From JAVDCA01 sp036491235 (GTDB lineage Bacteria; Pseudomonadota; Alphaproteobacteria; Rhizobiales; Xanthobacteraceae), in NCBI GenBank assembly GCA_036491235.1, contig DASXCK010000282.1, positions 1 through 19,084 of the forward strand: a DNA stretch of 19,084 bases, written 5' to 3'. The translations under genes and the position numbers were made by a program. A model generated the notes under the pieces. It did no database searches. It worked only from the letters and a program-made list of their open reading frames with translations, and was not told the origin of the DNA. Each line of letters starts with the position of its first letter. The first letter of the stretch is position 1. This document shows, one piece after another, positions 12,115 to 19,084 of this stretch.

Positions 12115-13560
12115 ATGCCGGAAGCCACGCAGGCCCCCTCGTCCAGCCAACCCGCGGAAGGCAAGCTCGCGCGCATCGCGATCGGCTTCACGGCGTGGGC
12201 CGAACGCTGGTACCCCGACGCATTCATCTTCGTGGCGATCGCCGCCGTGGTCGTCTCGCTGGCGGCGCTCGGCAACGGCGCCTCGCCGCTCGCGGTGAGC
12301 CGCGCGTTCGGGGACGGGTTCTGGAGCCTGATCACCTTCACGATGCAGATGGCCTTCGTGGTGATCGGCGGCTACGTGGTCGCGACCTCATCGCCGGTGC
12401 AGCGGCTCATCCGCGCCCTTGCGCGCGTCCCGAGAAGCGGAAAAGGCGCGGTCGGCTTCGTCGCGGTCGTCTGCATGATCGCGTCGCTGCTCAACTGGGG
12501 CTTCAGCCTGGTCTTCGGCGGCCTGCTGGTGCGCGCGCTGGCGGAACGGCGCGAGCTGCGCATGGACTATCGCGCGGCAGGGGCCGCCGCCTATCTCGGG
12601 CTCGGCGCCACCTGGGCGCTCGGTCTCTCCTCGTCGGCCGCGCAGCTGCAGGCCAACGCCGCCAGCCTGCCGAAGCCGCTGCTCGCCATCACGGGGGTCA
12701 TTCCGTTCACCGAAACGATCCTGATGTGGCAGTCCTACGTGATCCTCGTCGTGCTGCTGGTGGTCTCGGCGATCATCGCGGTGTGGTCGGCGCCCGGCCC
12801 TGCCGTCGCCAAGAGCGCGGAGGACATGGGGGTCGAGATCTCGCGTGAAGACATCATCAAGGATCCGCCCGCAACCCAGCCCGGCGAGTGGCTCGAGCAT
12901 TCCCCCATCCTCACCATCCTGATTTTCCTGCTCGCGGCGGGCTGGCTCTACTACGAATTCTCCCGCCAAAGCGCCGTGCTCGCGATCTCGAACCTCAATA
13001 CCTACAACTTCATCTTCGTCATGATCGGGCTCCTGCTGCACTGGCGGCCCAAGCGCTTCCTGGTGGCCGTCGCCAAGGCAGTGCCGGCGACCGCCGGCGT
13101 CCTGATCCAGTTTCCGCTCTATGGCAGCATCGCGGCGATCCTGACCACGGCCAAGAATGGCGCCGGTCACTCGCTCTCCGAGGTGATCACCCACGCGTTC
13201 GTCAGCGTGTCGACGCAGCATGCCTATCCGCTGGTGATCGGCGTCTATTCGGCGATCCTCGGCTTCTTCATCCCCTCGGGCGGCGGCAAGTGGCTGCTCG
13301 AGGCGCCCTACGTGATGCAGGCCGCGAACGATCTCAAGGTGCATCTTGGCTGGGCCGTGATGGTGTACAACGCCGCCGAGGCGCTGCCCAACCTGATCAA
13401 CCCGTTCTGGATGCTGCCGCTGCTCGGCGTGCTCGGGCTGCGCGCGCGCGACATCGTCGGCTTCACGTTCCTGCAGCTCACGGTGCACCTGCCGGTGGTG
13501 CTCTTTTTACTGTGGGCGCTCGCGTTCACGCTCCAGTACCATCCGCCGGTCGTTCCGTGA
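12115..13560 (+). CDS. Short-chain fatty acid transporter, AtoE family
   Basis: A 481-residue inner-membrane protein with about 11-12 hydrophobic segments. It matches the AtoE/short-chain fatty acid transporter family (TIGR00366 type) from the start: WAERWYPDAFIFVAIAAVVV, then FGDGFWSLITFTMQMAFVVI. Further on come LNWGFSLVFGGLLVR, a large part on IQFPLYGSIAAI, and GFFIPSGGGKWLLEAPYVMQ and NAAEALPNLINPFWMLPLLG near the C-terminus. E. coli AtoE takes up butyrate and similar acids; the substrate here is inferred only from the family. ATG 12115 is preceded by GGGAG (12104-12108) with good spacing, preferred over the in-frame ATG at 12079. No ato thiolase or CoA-transferase genes are adjacent, so it seems a stand-alone transporter. 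Confidence 0.88.
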   Translation: MPEATQAPSSSQPAEGKLARIAIGFTAWAERWYPDAFIFVAIAAVVVSLAALGNGASPLAVSRAFGDGFWSLITFTMQMAFVVIGGYVVATSSPVQRLIRALARVPRSGKGAVGFVAVVCMIASLLNWGFSLVFGGLLVRALAERRELRMDYRAAGAAAYLGLGATWALGLSSSAAQLQANAASLPKPLLAITGVIPFTETILMWQSYVILVVLLVVSAIIAVWSAPGPAVAKSAEDMGVEISREDIIKDPPATQPGEWLEHSPILTILIFLLAAGWLYYEFSRQSAVLAISNLNTYNFIFVMIGLLLHWRPKRFLVAVAKAVPATAGVLIQFPLYGSIAAILTTAKNGAGHSLSEVITHAFVSVSTQHAYPLVIGVYSAILGFFIPSGGGKWLLEAPYVMQAANDLKVHLGWAVMVYNAAEALPNLINPFWMLPLLGVLGLRARDIVGFTFLQLTVHLPVVLFLLWALAFTLQYHPPVVP

Positions 13561-13645
13561 GGAGCATCCGCCCGTTTCAGGCACTCGCGCCAACATTCTG
13601 ATCCGCCACCAGCGAACGCTTTGGCCAGTCCTACTTGGGCGGGTT

Positions 13646-13939
13646 CTATTTGGCGGCTTTCACCGGCGTGCGCGTCTTCGAGACGGCGTCGCAGACCACG
13701 ACCTGCAGCACCGGAAACTTGCGCTTGAGCTCGGCCCCGATCGCCATTGCGGCCTCGCTCGTCGCATGCTGCGACTTGGTCTTGCCGTCGATCTCGAGGG
13801 AGAAGCCCTCGGTCGGTGCGGTGTTGGGCGGTATGTTGCGCGGGGTCTGGGCTTCCGTCTCGTGGCCGTGACGCTCTTCCGCGTCCTCGCGCGGCTCCGC
13901 CGACTTGAAAAGTGTTTTCGTGACCGGTCGCGTCGTCAT
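13646..13939 (-). CDS. Conserved hypothetical protein with disordered N-terminus
   Basis: A 97-residue protein. Residues 1-45 are charged and probably disordered (PREDAEERHGHETEAQTPRN and following). The last 50 form a compact alpha/beta unit: GFSLEIDGKTKSQHATSEAA, then MAIGAELKRKFPVLQVVVCDAVSKT. The strand-helix-strand pattern with a conserved KxKFPxLQVxVxDA core resembles small conserved proteins of Bradyrhizobium-type bacteria with no assigned function. ATG 13939 is chosen because AGAGG lies eight bases upstream; TTG 13963 is a less likely extension. It converges on the transporter gene with 85 bp between the stops. There is no signal peptide. Confidence 0.7.
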   Translation of the reverse strand: MTTRPVTKTLFKSAEPREDAEERHGHETEAQTPRNIPPNTAPTEGFSLEIDGKTKSQHATSEAAMAIGAELKRKFPVLQVVVCDAVSKTRTPVKAAK

Positions 13940-14157
13940 TGCGTCAACCTCTTGGTTGGCCAAACCCTAACGAGAATTCGTCAGGGCACTCACATTGTCG
14001 TTGGATCGTTGGCACATAAGCACGCTTTGCGGAAATGCCAACCCTCTATTTTCCGATGTTTGGCGCATGTTCCTATCGCCGAACCGCGTCCCACCCGGAT
14101 CCCAGTCGGGGCAGGCTTTCGCCGGAACATGCGCCAACCTTCGATAGCGGCGTGCCC

Positions 14158-14934
14158 TTACGTCCGCCCTCCCCGGTTATTCAGCCACTCGGCCAACGCG
14201 GCCATCGCGCCGGGCCGATCCGTGTTCCGGACCGGGCGCAATTGCAACTCCTCGGCCCGCATCAGCGCCTGCGCTTGATCGAGGTCAGCGCCGGCGCGGT
14301 CGAGCGCGCCCTTGGCCCGATAAGCCTCCGCGCGGTTGCCGTAGGCCGCTGCAAATTTCGGATTGAGCGCGATCACCTGATCGTAGTCCGCGATGGCGTG
14401 GTCGTAATCGCTTTGGTCGAAGTGAGCGACGCCACGGTTGAGATACGCCAAGGCATATTTCGGATTGTACCGTATCGCGTCGGTGAAATCGGCAATGGCA
14501 CGAGCGTAGTTTTTGCCGCCGAGGGACACGACGCCGCGGTCGTAGCACCTGGTCGCGCTGAGAAAGTCCACGCGCAAATTCGGCGGCGCGCCGACCTTCA
14601 TGAATTTGGCGAACAACAGGACGAACGGAACTGCGGCGAGGGGATAAAACAGCATCAGCCCCATCGTCGCCATCATCCATTCGCCGCGCACGCCGAAGAA
14701 CATCGGGGCGAGTTCGAACGGCATGATCAAGCCGAAACTCGCACTGGTGCCGCCGGCGAACGCGACTAGGCTGCGCTTGGTCTCCGACGGGCTTCCCTGC
14801 AAGCGCGAGGCAAGGAGGATGCAGGAAAATGTCGTGATGACGAATGCGATTTCCGTCCCGTAGATCAGCCGGAGCGGCCACTCGTCGTGGCGCCCTCCCA
14901 TCGACAAGCCGATATACGCGAATATGAACATCAT
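14158..14934 (-). CDS. Membrane-anchored tetratricopeptide repeat protein
   Basis: A 258-residue protein. The N-terminal half has hydrophobic segments at about residues 22-43 (RLIYGTEIAFVITTFSCILL), 57-80 and 86-112 (MATMGLMLFYPLAAVPFVLL), so it is an inner-membrane anchor of about three to four spans. The C-terminal half from about residue 127 has three TPR units: DRGVVSLGGKNYARAIADFT, NRGVAHFDQSDYDHAIADYD and NRAEAYRAKGALDRAGADLD, each ending in an NPK-type turn. TPRs bind partner proteins; the partner is unknown. ATG 14934 and ATG 14931 are adjacent alternatives. The upstream frame is closed by TGA. G+C is visibly lower than in the neighbouring transporter genes, which may indicate more recent arrival (inference). 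Confidence 0.8.
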   Translation of the reverse strand: MMFIFAYIGLSMGGRHDEWPLRLIYGTEIAFVITTFSCILLASRLQGSPSETKRSLVAFAGGTSASFGLIMPFELAPMFFGVRGEWMMATMGLMLFYPLAAVPFVLLFAKFMKVGAPPNLRVDFLSATRCYDRGVVSLGGKNYARAIADFTDAIRYNPKYALAYLNRGVAHFDQSDYDHAIADYDQVIALNPKFAAAYGNRAEAYRAKGALDRAGADLDQAQALMRAEELQLRPVRNTDRPGAMAALAEWLNNRGGRT

Positions 14935-15150
14935 TTTTCGGCCTCGCGGGTTTTCACGCGGCGATGGCTTGCGTGCCGACAGACGAGCTTACGGCCTCGT
15001 CGGATGTCGGAAAATCAATCCCAATGCGTTTGAATAGCCGGACTTGTCACAGCAAAGCGCTAAAGGGATGTCGCCGGGCACATGCGCGGGCATCGTCTTG
15101 GTTAATGGTCGGTTTGCTCGAGGACGCGGCCGAACAGGCGGAGCGGCGCC

Positions 15151-16251
15151 TCAATCCGCGAACTCGCCGTCGTTCGGGCGCGCCGGCCGCTCGCGCTTCG
15201 CCTTCTTCGCCGGCGCGAAGATGCGCACGATCATGGGCAGCGCCAGCGTCACGGTGAAGACGCGGGCGAGGTGATGGGCGCCGACGAACACCGGATCGAG
15301 ATGCAGCGCGAGTGCGAGGATCATCATGGCGTCGATCGAGCCGGGTGCGTAGGCGACGACCACGTCGGGGGCATGCAGCGAGAAAATGAACGTCACGGCG
15401 AGCGCAAAGGTGGCCGCGATCACGAGCGCGACGACGAACGAGCCGATCGCTGCGCCGAGATAACCGAGCATCACGCGAAACGGCGTGCCGGTGAAGCGCG
15501 AGCCCGCGACCGAGCCGAGCGCGATCATCGCGATGTCGGCGAACCAGGCCGGAAAGGCGATGTGCACGTAGCCGCCGCCGTGCAAGATCCCCGAGACGAC
15601 CATCGGCCCGAAGATCAACCCGCCCGGAAAGCCGGCACGCAGCAGCACGAGCGCGACCGCGACCGACAGCGCGACCATGGTGACGAGTTCCCACGGCGCG
15701 TCCATGATCGCGACGGAGCCGACCGGGAGAACCGTCGGGCCGGCGAGCCCGGCGAGGCCGAGCCCCGCCGGCACGCACACCGCAAGGATCACGACCCGTA
15801 CGGATTGAACAATCGCGATCTCGCGCAGCTCTATTCCCTGCTCGGCGGCGAGCACCATGATCTGCGAGAGCCCGCCCGGGATGCCGCAGAACACGGCGGT
15901 CAGCGTGTCCCAGCCGTGCACGCGTTTGAGATAGAAGGTGGTGCACAGCGTCACGGCGCCCATCGCGACCGTGACCGCCGCGATGCTCGCCGGCCAGGTC
16001 GTCATGCCGAGCACGGTCTTCGGCGACGCCACCGCGCCGATCGAGATGCCGAGCACGATGTAGAAGGCGCGCGCGAGGTTCGTCGGCAGGCCGAGCGGCC
16101 GTCCGGCCAGCGCGGCGGCGGCCGAAAAGATCATCGAGCCGGCGATCCAGCCGGCGGGGAAATGCGCGAGATTGAACACGATGCCACCGGTCGCGGCGAT
16201 CAGCAGCGTCTCGATCGTGCGGCGCAGCGTTTGCGTGGCAGATAACGGCAT
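15151..16251 (-). CDS. AbrB-family membrane protein (ammonia-monooxygenase-like putative regulator)
   Basis: A 366-residue inner-membrane protein with about 10 hydrophobic segments arranged as two homologous halves. Each half carries the family pattern of a Gly-rich loop and helix: FPAGWIAGSMIFSAAAALAG with VLGISIGAVASP in the first, and FPGGLIFGPMVVSGILHGGG with MIALGSVAGSRFTGTPF in the second. CGIPGGLSQIMVLAAEQG between them is typical of AbrB. Despite older names, the family is not the amoA oxidase and not the AbrB DNA-binding protein. Its substrate is unknown. ATG 16251 (MPLSATQTLRRT) is preferred; TTG 16308 would add 19 less-conserved residues. It is divergent from the sensor kinase gene, with about 305 bp between the starts. 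Confidence 0.82.
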   Translation of the reverse strand: MPLSATQTLRRTIETLLIAATGGIVFNLAHFPAGWIAGSMIFSAAAALAGRPLGLPTNLARAFYIVLGISIGAVASPKTVLGMTTWPASIAAVTVAMGAVTLCTTFYLKRVHGWDTLTAVFCGIPGGLSQIMVLAAEQGIELREIAIVQSVRVVILAVCVPAGLGLAGLAGPTVLPVGSVAIMDAPWELVTMVALSVAVALVLLRAGFPGGLIFGPMVVSGILHGGGYVHIAFPAWFADIAMIALGSVAGSRFTGTPFRVMLGYLGAAIGSFVVALVIAATFALAVTFIFSLHAPDVVVAYAPGSIDAMMILALALHLDPVFVGAHHLARVFTVTLALPMIVRIFAPAKKAKRERPARPNDGEFAD

Positions 16252-16556
16252 GAACGGGTCGAATTGGGACGGCGGCCCGGCGGCCGCCACGGGAGAGGCC
16301 GCGATCAATGCCGCGCGCAGCGCGTCAGGTCAAACCAAGAGGCTATTGTGAGCGCGCATTGCTGGCCCGCGCGTACGCGGTGAACAGGACAATGCTCCCA
16401 GGTCGGCGGCATGACGCGCGATGCCGGCGGTGGAAATAGCGTTCACCTTGGCGGCCACCGGCGATGGACAATCGAGGCCGTCCGTGATGATTTGTGGTGG
16501 GCGACGCGGCCGCAGGCCGGCCGTGATCGCCTGAAGAGGTGACGCCAGGAGCCGGC
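16252..16556. other. Divergent intergenic region between the AbrB-family gene and the sensor kinase gene
   Basis: This 305-bp region must hold both promoters. On the minus strand there is a -35-like TTGACC (complement of 16328-16333) with a poor -10 match CATTGA 17 bp further on. The plus strand shows only the ribosome-binding site AGGAG at 16547-16551 for the kinase. I see no gene, clear operator palindrome or hairpin in it. Confidence 0.5.
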
Positions 16557-19084
16557 ATGCTGCAAGGCTGGATCGTCGTCGCCATCGCGCTCGCCTACAT
16601 CGGCTTTCTGTTCGTGGTGGCGAGCTATGGCGACAGGTTGCGCCCGCTCGGGCGCACAGGCCGTTCGCGCCTGATGATCTACCCGCTGTCGCTCGCGATC
16701 TACTGCACGTCGTGGACGTTCTTGGGGTCGGTGGGCCTGGCCTCGCGCACCGGCTACGACTTCCTCGCGATCTATGTCGGCCCCGTGCTGATGATCGCGT
16801 TCGCCTATCCGCTGCTGGTGCGGGTGGTGCGGCTCGCCAAGGCGCAGAACATCACCTCGATCGCCGACTTCATCGCGGCGCGCTACGGCAAGCACCAAGG
16901 CGTGGCGGCGACCGTCGCCCTCATCGCGATCGTCGGAACGATCCCGTACATCGCGCTCCAGCTCAAGGCGGTATCGGCCTCGCTGTCGACCATTCTGGGC
17001 CCGCTCGCGACCGGCGCCGAAGCGCGCCAGCCGGTGTTCGGCGACATCGCGCTCCTGGTCGCGCTTGCCATGGCGTCGTTCGCGATGCTGTTCGGCACCC
17101 GCCACATCGACGCGACCGAGCACCAGCACGGCCTGATGCTGGCGATCGCGACCGAATCTATCGTCAAGCTCGTCGCCTTCCTCGCGGTAGGCGTCTTCGT
17201 GGCCTTCGTGATGTTTCACGGGCCCGCCGCCCTGCTCGCCGAGGCGATGAAGCATCAGCACCTCGCCGCGGTGCTGACCTCGACGCCGAGCTTCGGCACC
17301 TTCGCGGTCATGACGCTGCTGTCGCTGTTCGCGACGCTGCTGCTGCCGCGCCAATTCCATGTCGCCGTGGTCGAGAACAACAACGAGAACGAGATCAGGC
17401 GGGCCGCGTGGCTGTTCCCGCTCTACCTCGTGCTGATCAACCTGTTCGTCGTGCCGATCGCGATGGCGGGCCTGCTGACGTTTCCGGCCGGGTACATCGA
17501 CGGCGACATGTACGTGCTCGCTTTGCCGCTCGCGGCCGGCGCCAAGGTCATGGCGATCGTCGCCTTCGTCGGAGGTCTCTCGGCCGCAACCGCCATGGTG
17601 ATCGTCGAGTCAGTCGCGCTCGCCATCATGGTGTCGAACGACATCGTCATGCCGATGGTGCTCAAGCGGCGCGAGGCCTACGTCACGGGCGGCGGCGACG
17701 TCGGCTCGCTGCTGCTCGCCTCGCGGCGGTTCGCGATCTTCGCGATCCTGCTGCTCGCCTATCTCTATTATCGCTTCGCGGGCGACGCCCAGCTCGCCTC
17801 GATCGGACTGCTCTCGTTTGCCGCGGTCGCGCAGCTCGCGCCCGCTTTCTTCATCGGGCTGATCTGGCGGCGCGCCACGGCGCGCGGCGCCATCGCGGGC
17901 ATGTCGATCGGCATCCTGGTCTGGGCGTACACGTTGCTGCTGCCGAGCTTCGCCGACACCGGGTTCGTCGGCGGCGGCATCGTCGCGCACGGCCCATTCG
18001 GCCTTTCGCTGCTCGCGCCGCAAGCGCTGTTCGGCCTCGACCTGCCGCCGCTCGTGCACGGCGTCGCCTGGAGCCTCACGCTCAACCTGATGGCCTATGT
18101 GGGCTTCTCGTTCGCCCGCGCGCCGGCCTCGATCGAGCGAGTTCAGGCCGACCTGTTCGTGCCGCCCGACCTCGCCCCGATGGCGCCGAGCTTTTTGCTG
18201 CGGCGCTCCTCGGTCACGGTCGGCGAGCTCACCGCGACGGTCGCGCGCTATGTCGGCGAGGAGCGCGCGCGCGCCTCGTTCGACGGCTTCGCGGCGACCC
18301 GCCATATCAGCCCGGCGCCGGAAGCGCCGGCCGATTTCCAGCTGCTGCGCCACGCCGAGCACCTGATCGCCTCGGCGATCGGCGCCGCCTCCTCGCGGCT
18401 CGTGCTCTCGCTCCTCCTGCGCCGGAGCACGGTGTCGACCGAGGCGGCGCTCAAGCTGCTCGACGATGCGAGCGCGGCGTTGCACTACAACCGCGAAATC
18501 CTGCAGACCGCCCTCGATCATGTGCGCCAGGGCATCGCGGTGTTCGACAAGTCGATGCACCTTCTGTGCTGGAACCGACAGTTCGGCGAGGTGCTCGGCC
18601 TGCCGCCCGAGCTCGTGCGCATCGGCATCGGCCTCGACGAGATCCTGCGCTTCAACGCCGACAAGGGCGCGTTCGGGCCGGGCGAGACCGAGGCGCTGAT
18701 CGAGCGGCGCCTCACCGGCTACGTCGCGGGCGAGCCGTTCCTCGACCGCTTCCCCGACCGCGGCCTGGTGATCGAGGTGCGCGCCAACCGCATGCCGGGC
18801 GGCGGCATCGTCACCACCTTCACGGACATCACCCCGAGCGTCGAGGCCGCCGAGGCGCTGGAGCGGCGCGTGCGCGAGCGCACGTCCGAGCTCAAGGATC
18901 TCAACGACGAGCTCACGCGCGCGAAGGCGACGGCCGACGAGGCCAACGTCTCGAAAACCCGCTTCCTCGCGGCGGCGAGCCACGACATCCTGCAGCCGCT
19001 CAACGCGGCGCGGCTCTATGTCACGAGCCTGGTCGAGCGGCAGACCGGCGGCGAGGTCGCGCGGCTCGCCGGACACGTCGACGC
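16557..19084 (+). CDS. SSF-type (solute-symporter-like) PAS hybrid sensor histidine kinase, NahK-like (3' end outside window)
   Basis: At least 842 residues, open to the window edge. The N-terminal about 500 residues are a sodium:solute-symporter-like membrane module with roughly 13 helices: MLQGWIVVAIALAYIGFLFV, then IYPLSLAIYCTSWTFLGSVG, QNITSIADFIAARYG, LLLPRQFHVAVVENN and APAFFIGLIWRRATARG. A linker and a PAS domain follow (about residues 653-757, VRQGIAVFDKSMHLLCWNRQ, ending TFTDITPS), then a coiled coil (760-800), then the start of the dimerisation/H-box FLAAASHDILQPLNAARLYV with phospho-acceptor His809. Relatives such as NahK continue with HATPase and receiver domains, expected beyond the edge. 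The fusion is thought to couple ligand or transport status to phosphorelay; the ligand is unknown. ATG 16557 has AGGAG five bases upstream. Confidence 0.92.
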   Translation, partial: MLQGWIVVAIALAYIGFLFVVASYGDRLRPLGRTGRSRLMIYPLSLAIYCTSWTFLGSVGLASRTGYDFLAIYVGPVLMIAFAYPLLVRVVRLAKAQNITSIADFIAARYGKHQGVAATVALIAIVGTIPYIALQLKAVSASLSTILGPLATGAEARQPVFGDIALLVALAMASFAMLFGTRHIDATEHQHGLMLAIATESIVKLVAFLAVGVFVAFVMFHGPAALLAEAMKHQHLAAVLTSTPSFGTFAVMTLLSLFATLLLPRQFHVAVVENNNENEIRRAAWLFPLYLVLINLFVVPIAMAGLLTFPAGYIDGDMYVLALPLAAGAKVMAIVAFVGGLSAATAMVIVESVALAIMVSNDIVMPMVLKRREAYVTGGGDVGSLLLASRRFAIFAILLLAYLYYRFAGDAQLASIGLLSFAAVAQLAPAFFIGLIWRRATARGAIAGMSIGILVWAYTLLLPSFADTGFVGGGIVAHGPFGLSLLAPQALFGLDLPPLVHGVAWSLTLNLMAYVGFSFARAPASIERVQADLFVPPDLAPMAPSFLLRRSSVTVGELTATVARYVGEERARASFDGFAATRHISPAPEAPADFQLLRHAEHLIASAIGAASSRLVLSLLLRRSTVSTEAALKLLDDASAALHYNREILQTALDHVRQGIAVFDKSMHLLCWNRQFGEVLGLPPELVRIGIGLDEILRFNADKGAFGPGETEALIERRLTGYVAGEPFLDRFPDRGLVIEVRANRMPGGGIVTTFTDITPSVEAAEALERRVRERTSELKDLNDELTRAKATADEANVSKTRFLAAASHDILQPLNAARLYVTSLVERQTGGEVARLAGHVD

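Noticed and set aside
11544..12298. Open frames at 11544-11750 (minus) and 11609-12298 (plus)
   Set aside because: They overlap the small gene 11664-11849 or the transporter start in other frames, have biased Arg/Pro/Ser compositions and no ribosome-binding site.
15271..16245. 324-codon plus-strand open frame rich in His/Arg/Asp/Glu opposite the AbrB-family gene
   Set aside because: The frame mirrors membrane-protein codons; the opposite strand has the coherent AbrB halves.
17610..19076. 488-codon minus-strand open frame opposite the sensor kinase
   Set aside because: It is opposite a clear SSF-PAS-kinase gene and has a repetitive Arg/Glu/Asp composition without motifs.
1..19084. tRNA, rRNA, CRISPR array, insertion sequence or phage genes
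   Set aside because: No T-loop GGTTCGAATCC-like motif, spaced direct repeats, transposase or integrase catalytic domain was seen on either strand.

Overview
The window is high-G+C DNA with dense short-spaced genes. It suggests a free-living alphaproteobacterium of the order Hyphomicrobiales (Rhizobiales), in the neighbourhood of Nitrobacteraceae/Xanthobacteraceae. The reasons are a C4-type 5-aminolevulinate synthase, a PHA-granule-associated small protein, periplasmic L,D-transpeptidases, a NahK-type sensor kinase with a solute-symporter-like front end, and several intergenic palindromic repeats of the kind common in Bradyrhizobium-like genomes. I see no phage, CRISPR array, tRNA or rRNA. The genus is inference, not shown by the sequence.

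Layout. (1) 1-1608: the 3' part of a UvrD/PcrA helicase. (2) 1730-2545: the wreck of a TctC/Bug-type periplasmic binding protein gene on the minus strand, abutting and slightly overlapping a MarR-type regulator on the plus strand. (3) 2601-2918: a polyhydroxyalkanoate-system protein on the minus strand. (4) 3091-4706: two tandem paralogous secreted L,D-transpeptidases, followed by a 50-residue basic protein (4779-4931). (5) 5139-5630: a secreted GlcG/HbpS-like protein, then about 430 bp of repeat-rich intergenic DNA. (6) 6064-7122: prmA, which carries an in-frame intergenic-type repeat inside its coding sequence. (7) 7224-9739: a secreted DUF4189 protein, a dispersed repeat and an aminopeptidase P. 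(8) 9883-11109: hemA. (9) 11246-11849: two small divergent helical proteins. (10) 12115-13560: an AtoE-like short-chain fatty acid transporter. (11) 13646-14934: two minus-strand genes, a small hypothetical and a membrane-TPR protein. (12) 15151-16251: an AbrB-family membrane protein on the minus strand, divergent from (13) 16557-19084, an SSF-PAS-histidine kinase whose 3' end lies outside the window.

Most genes look like single-gene transcription units separated by 100-400 bp, not one operon, and the window does not read as a single dedicated pathway. Functional themes are envelope remodelling (the two transpeptidases and the secreted small proteins), translation-factor methylation and peptide turnover (prmA, pepP), tetrapyrrole synthesis (hemA), and uptake or sensing of small carbon compounds (AtoE-like transporter, SSF-type sensor kinase).

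The most unusual item is the roughly 150-bp palindromic repeat inside prmA. It is read through in frame and adds about 50-58 residues between two conserved methyltransferase motifs, reminiscent of protein-coding palindromic elements described in Rickettsia. Other points of interest are a candidate leaderless promoter for pepP, a solitary 50-residue protein resembling an integrase arm-type DNA-binding domain, and the internally deleted TctC pseudogene beside the MarR gene.
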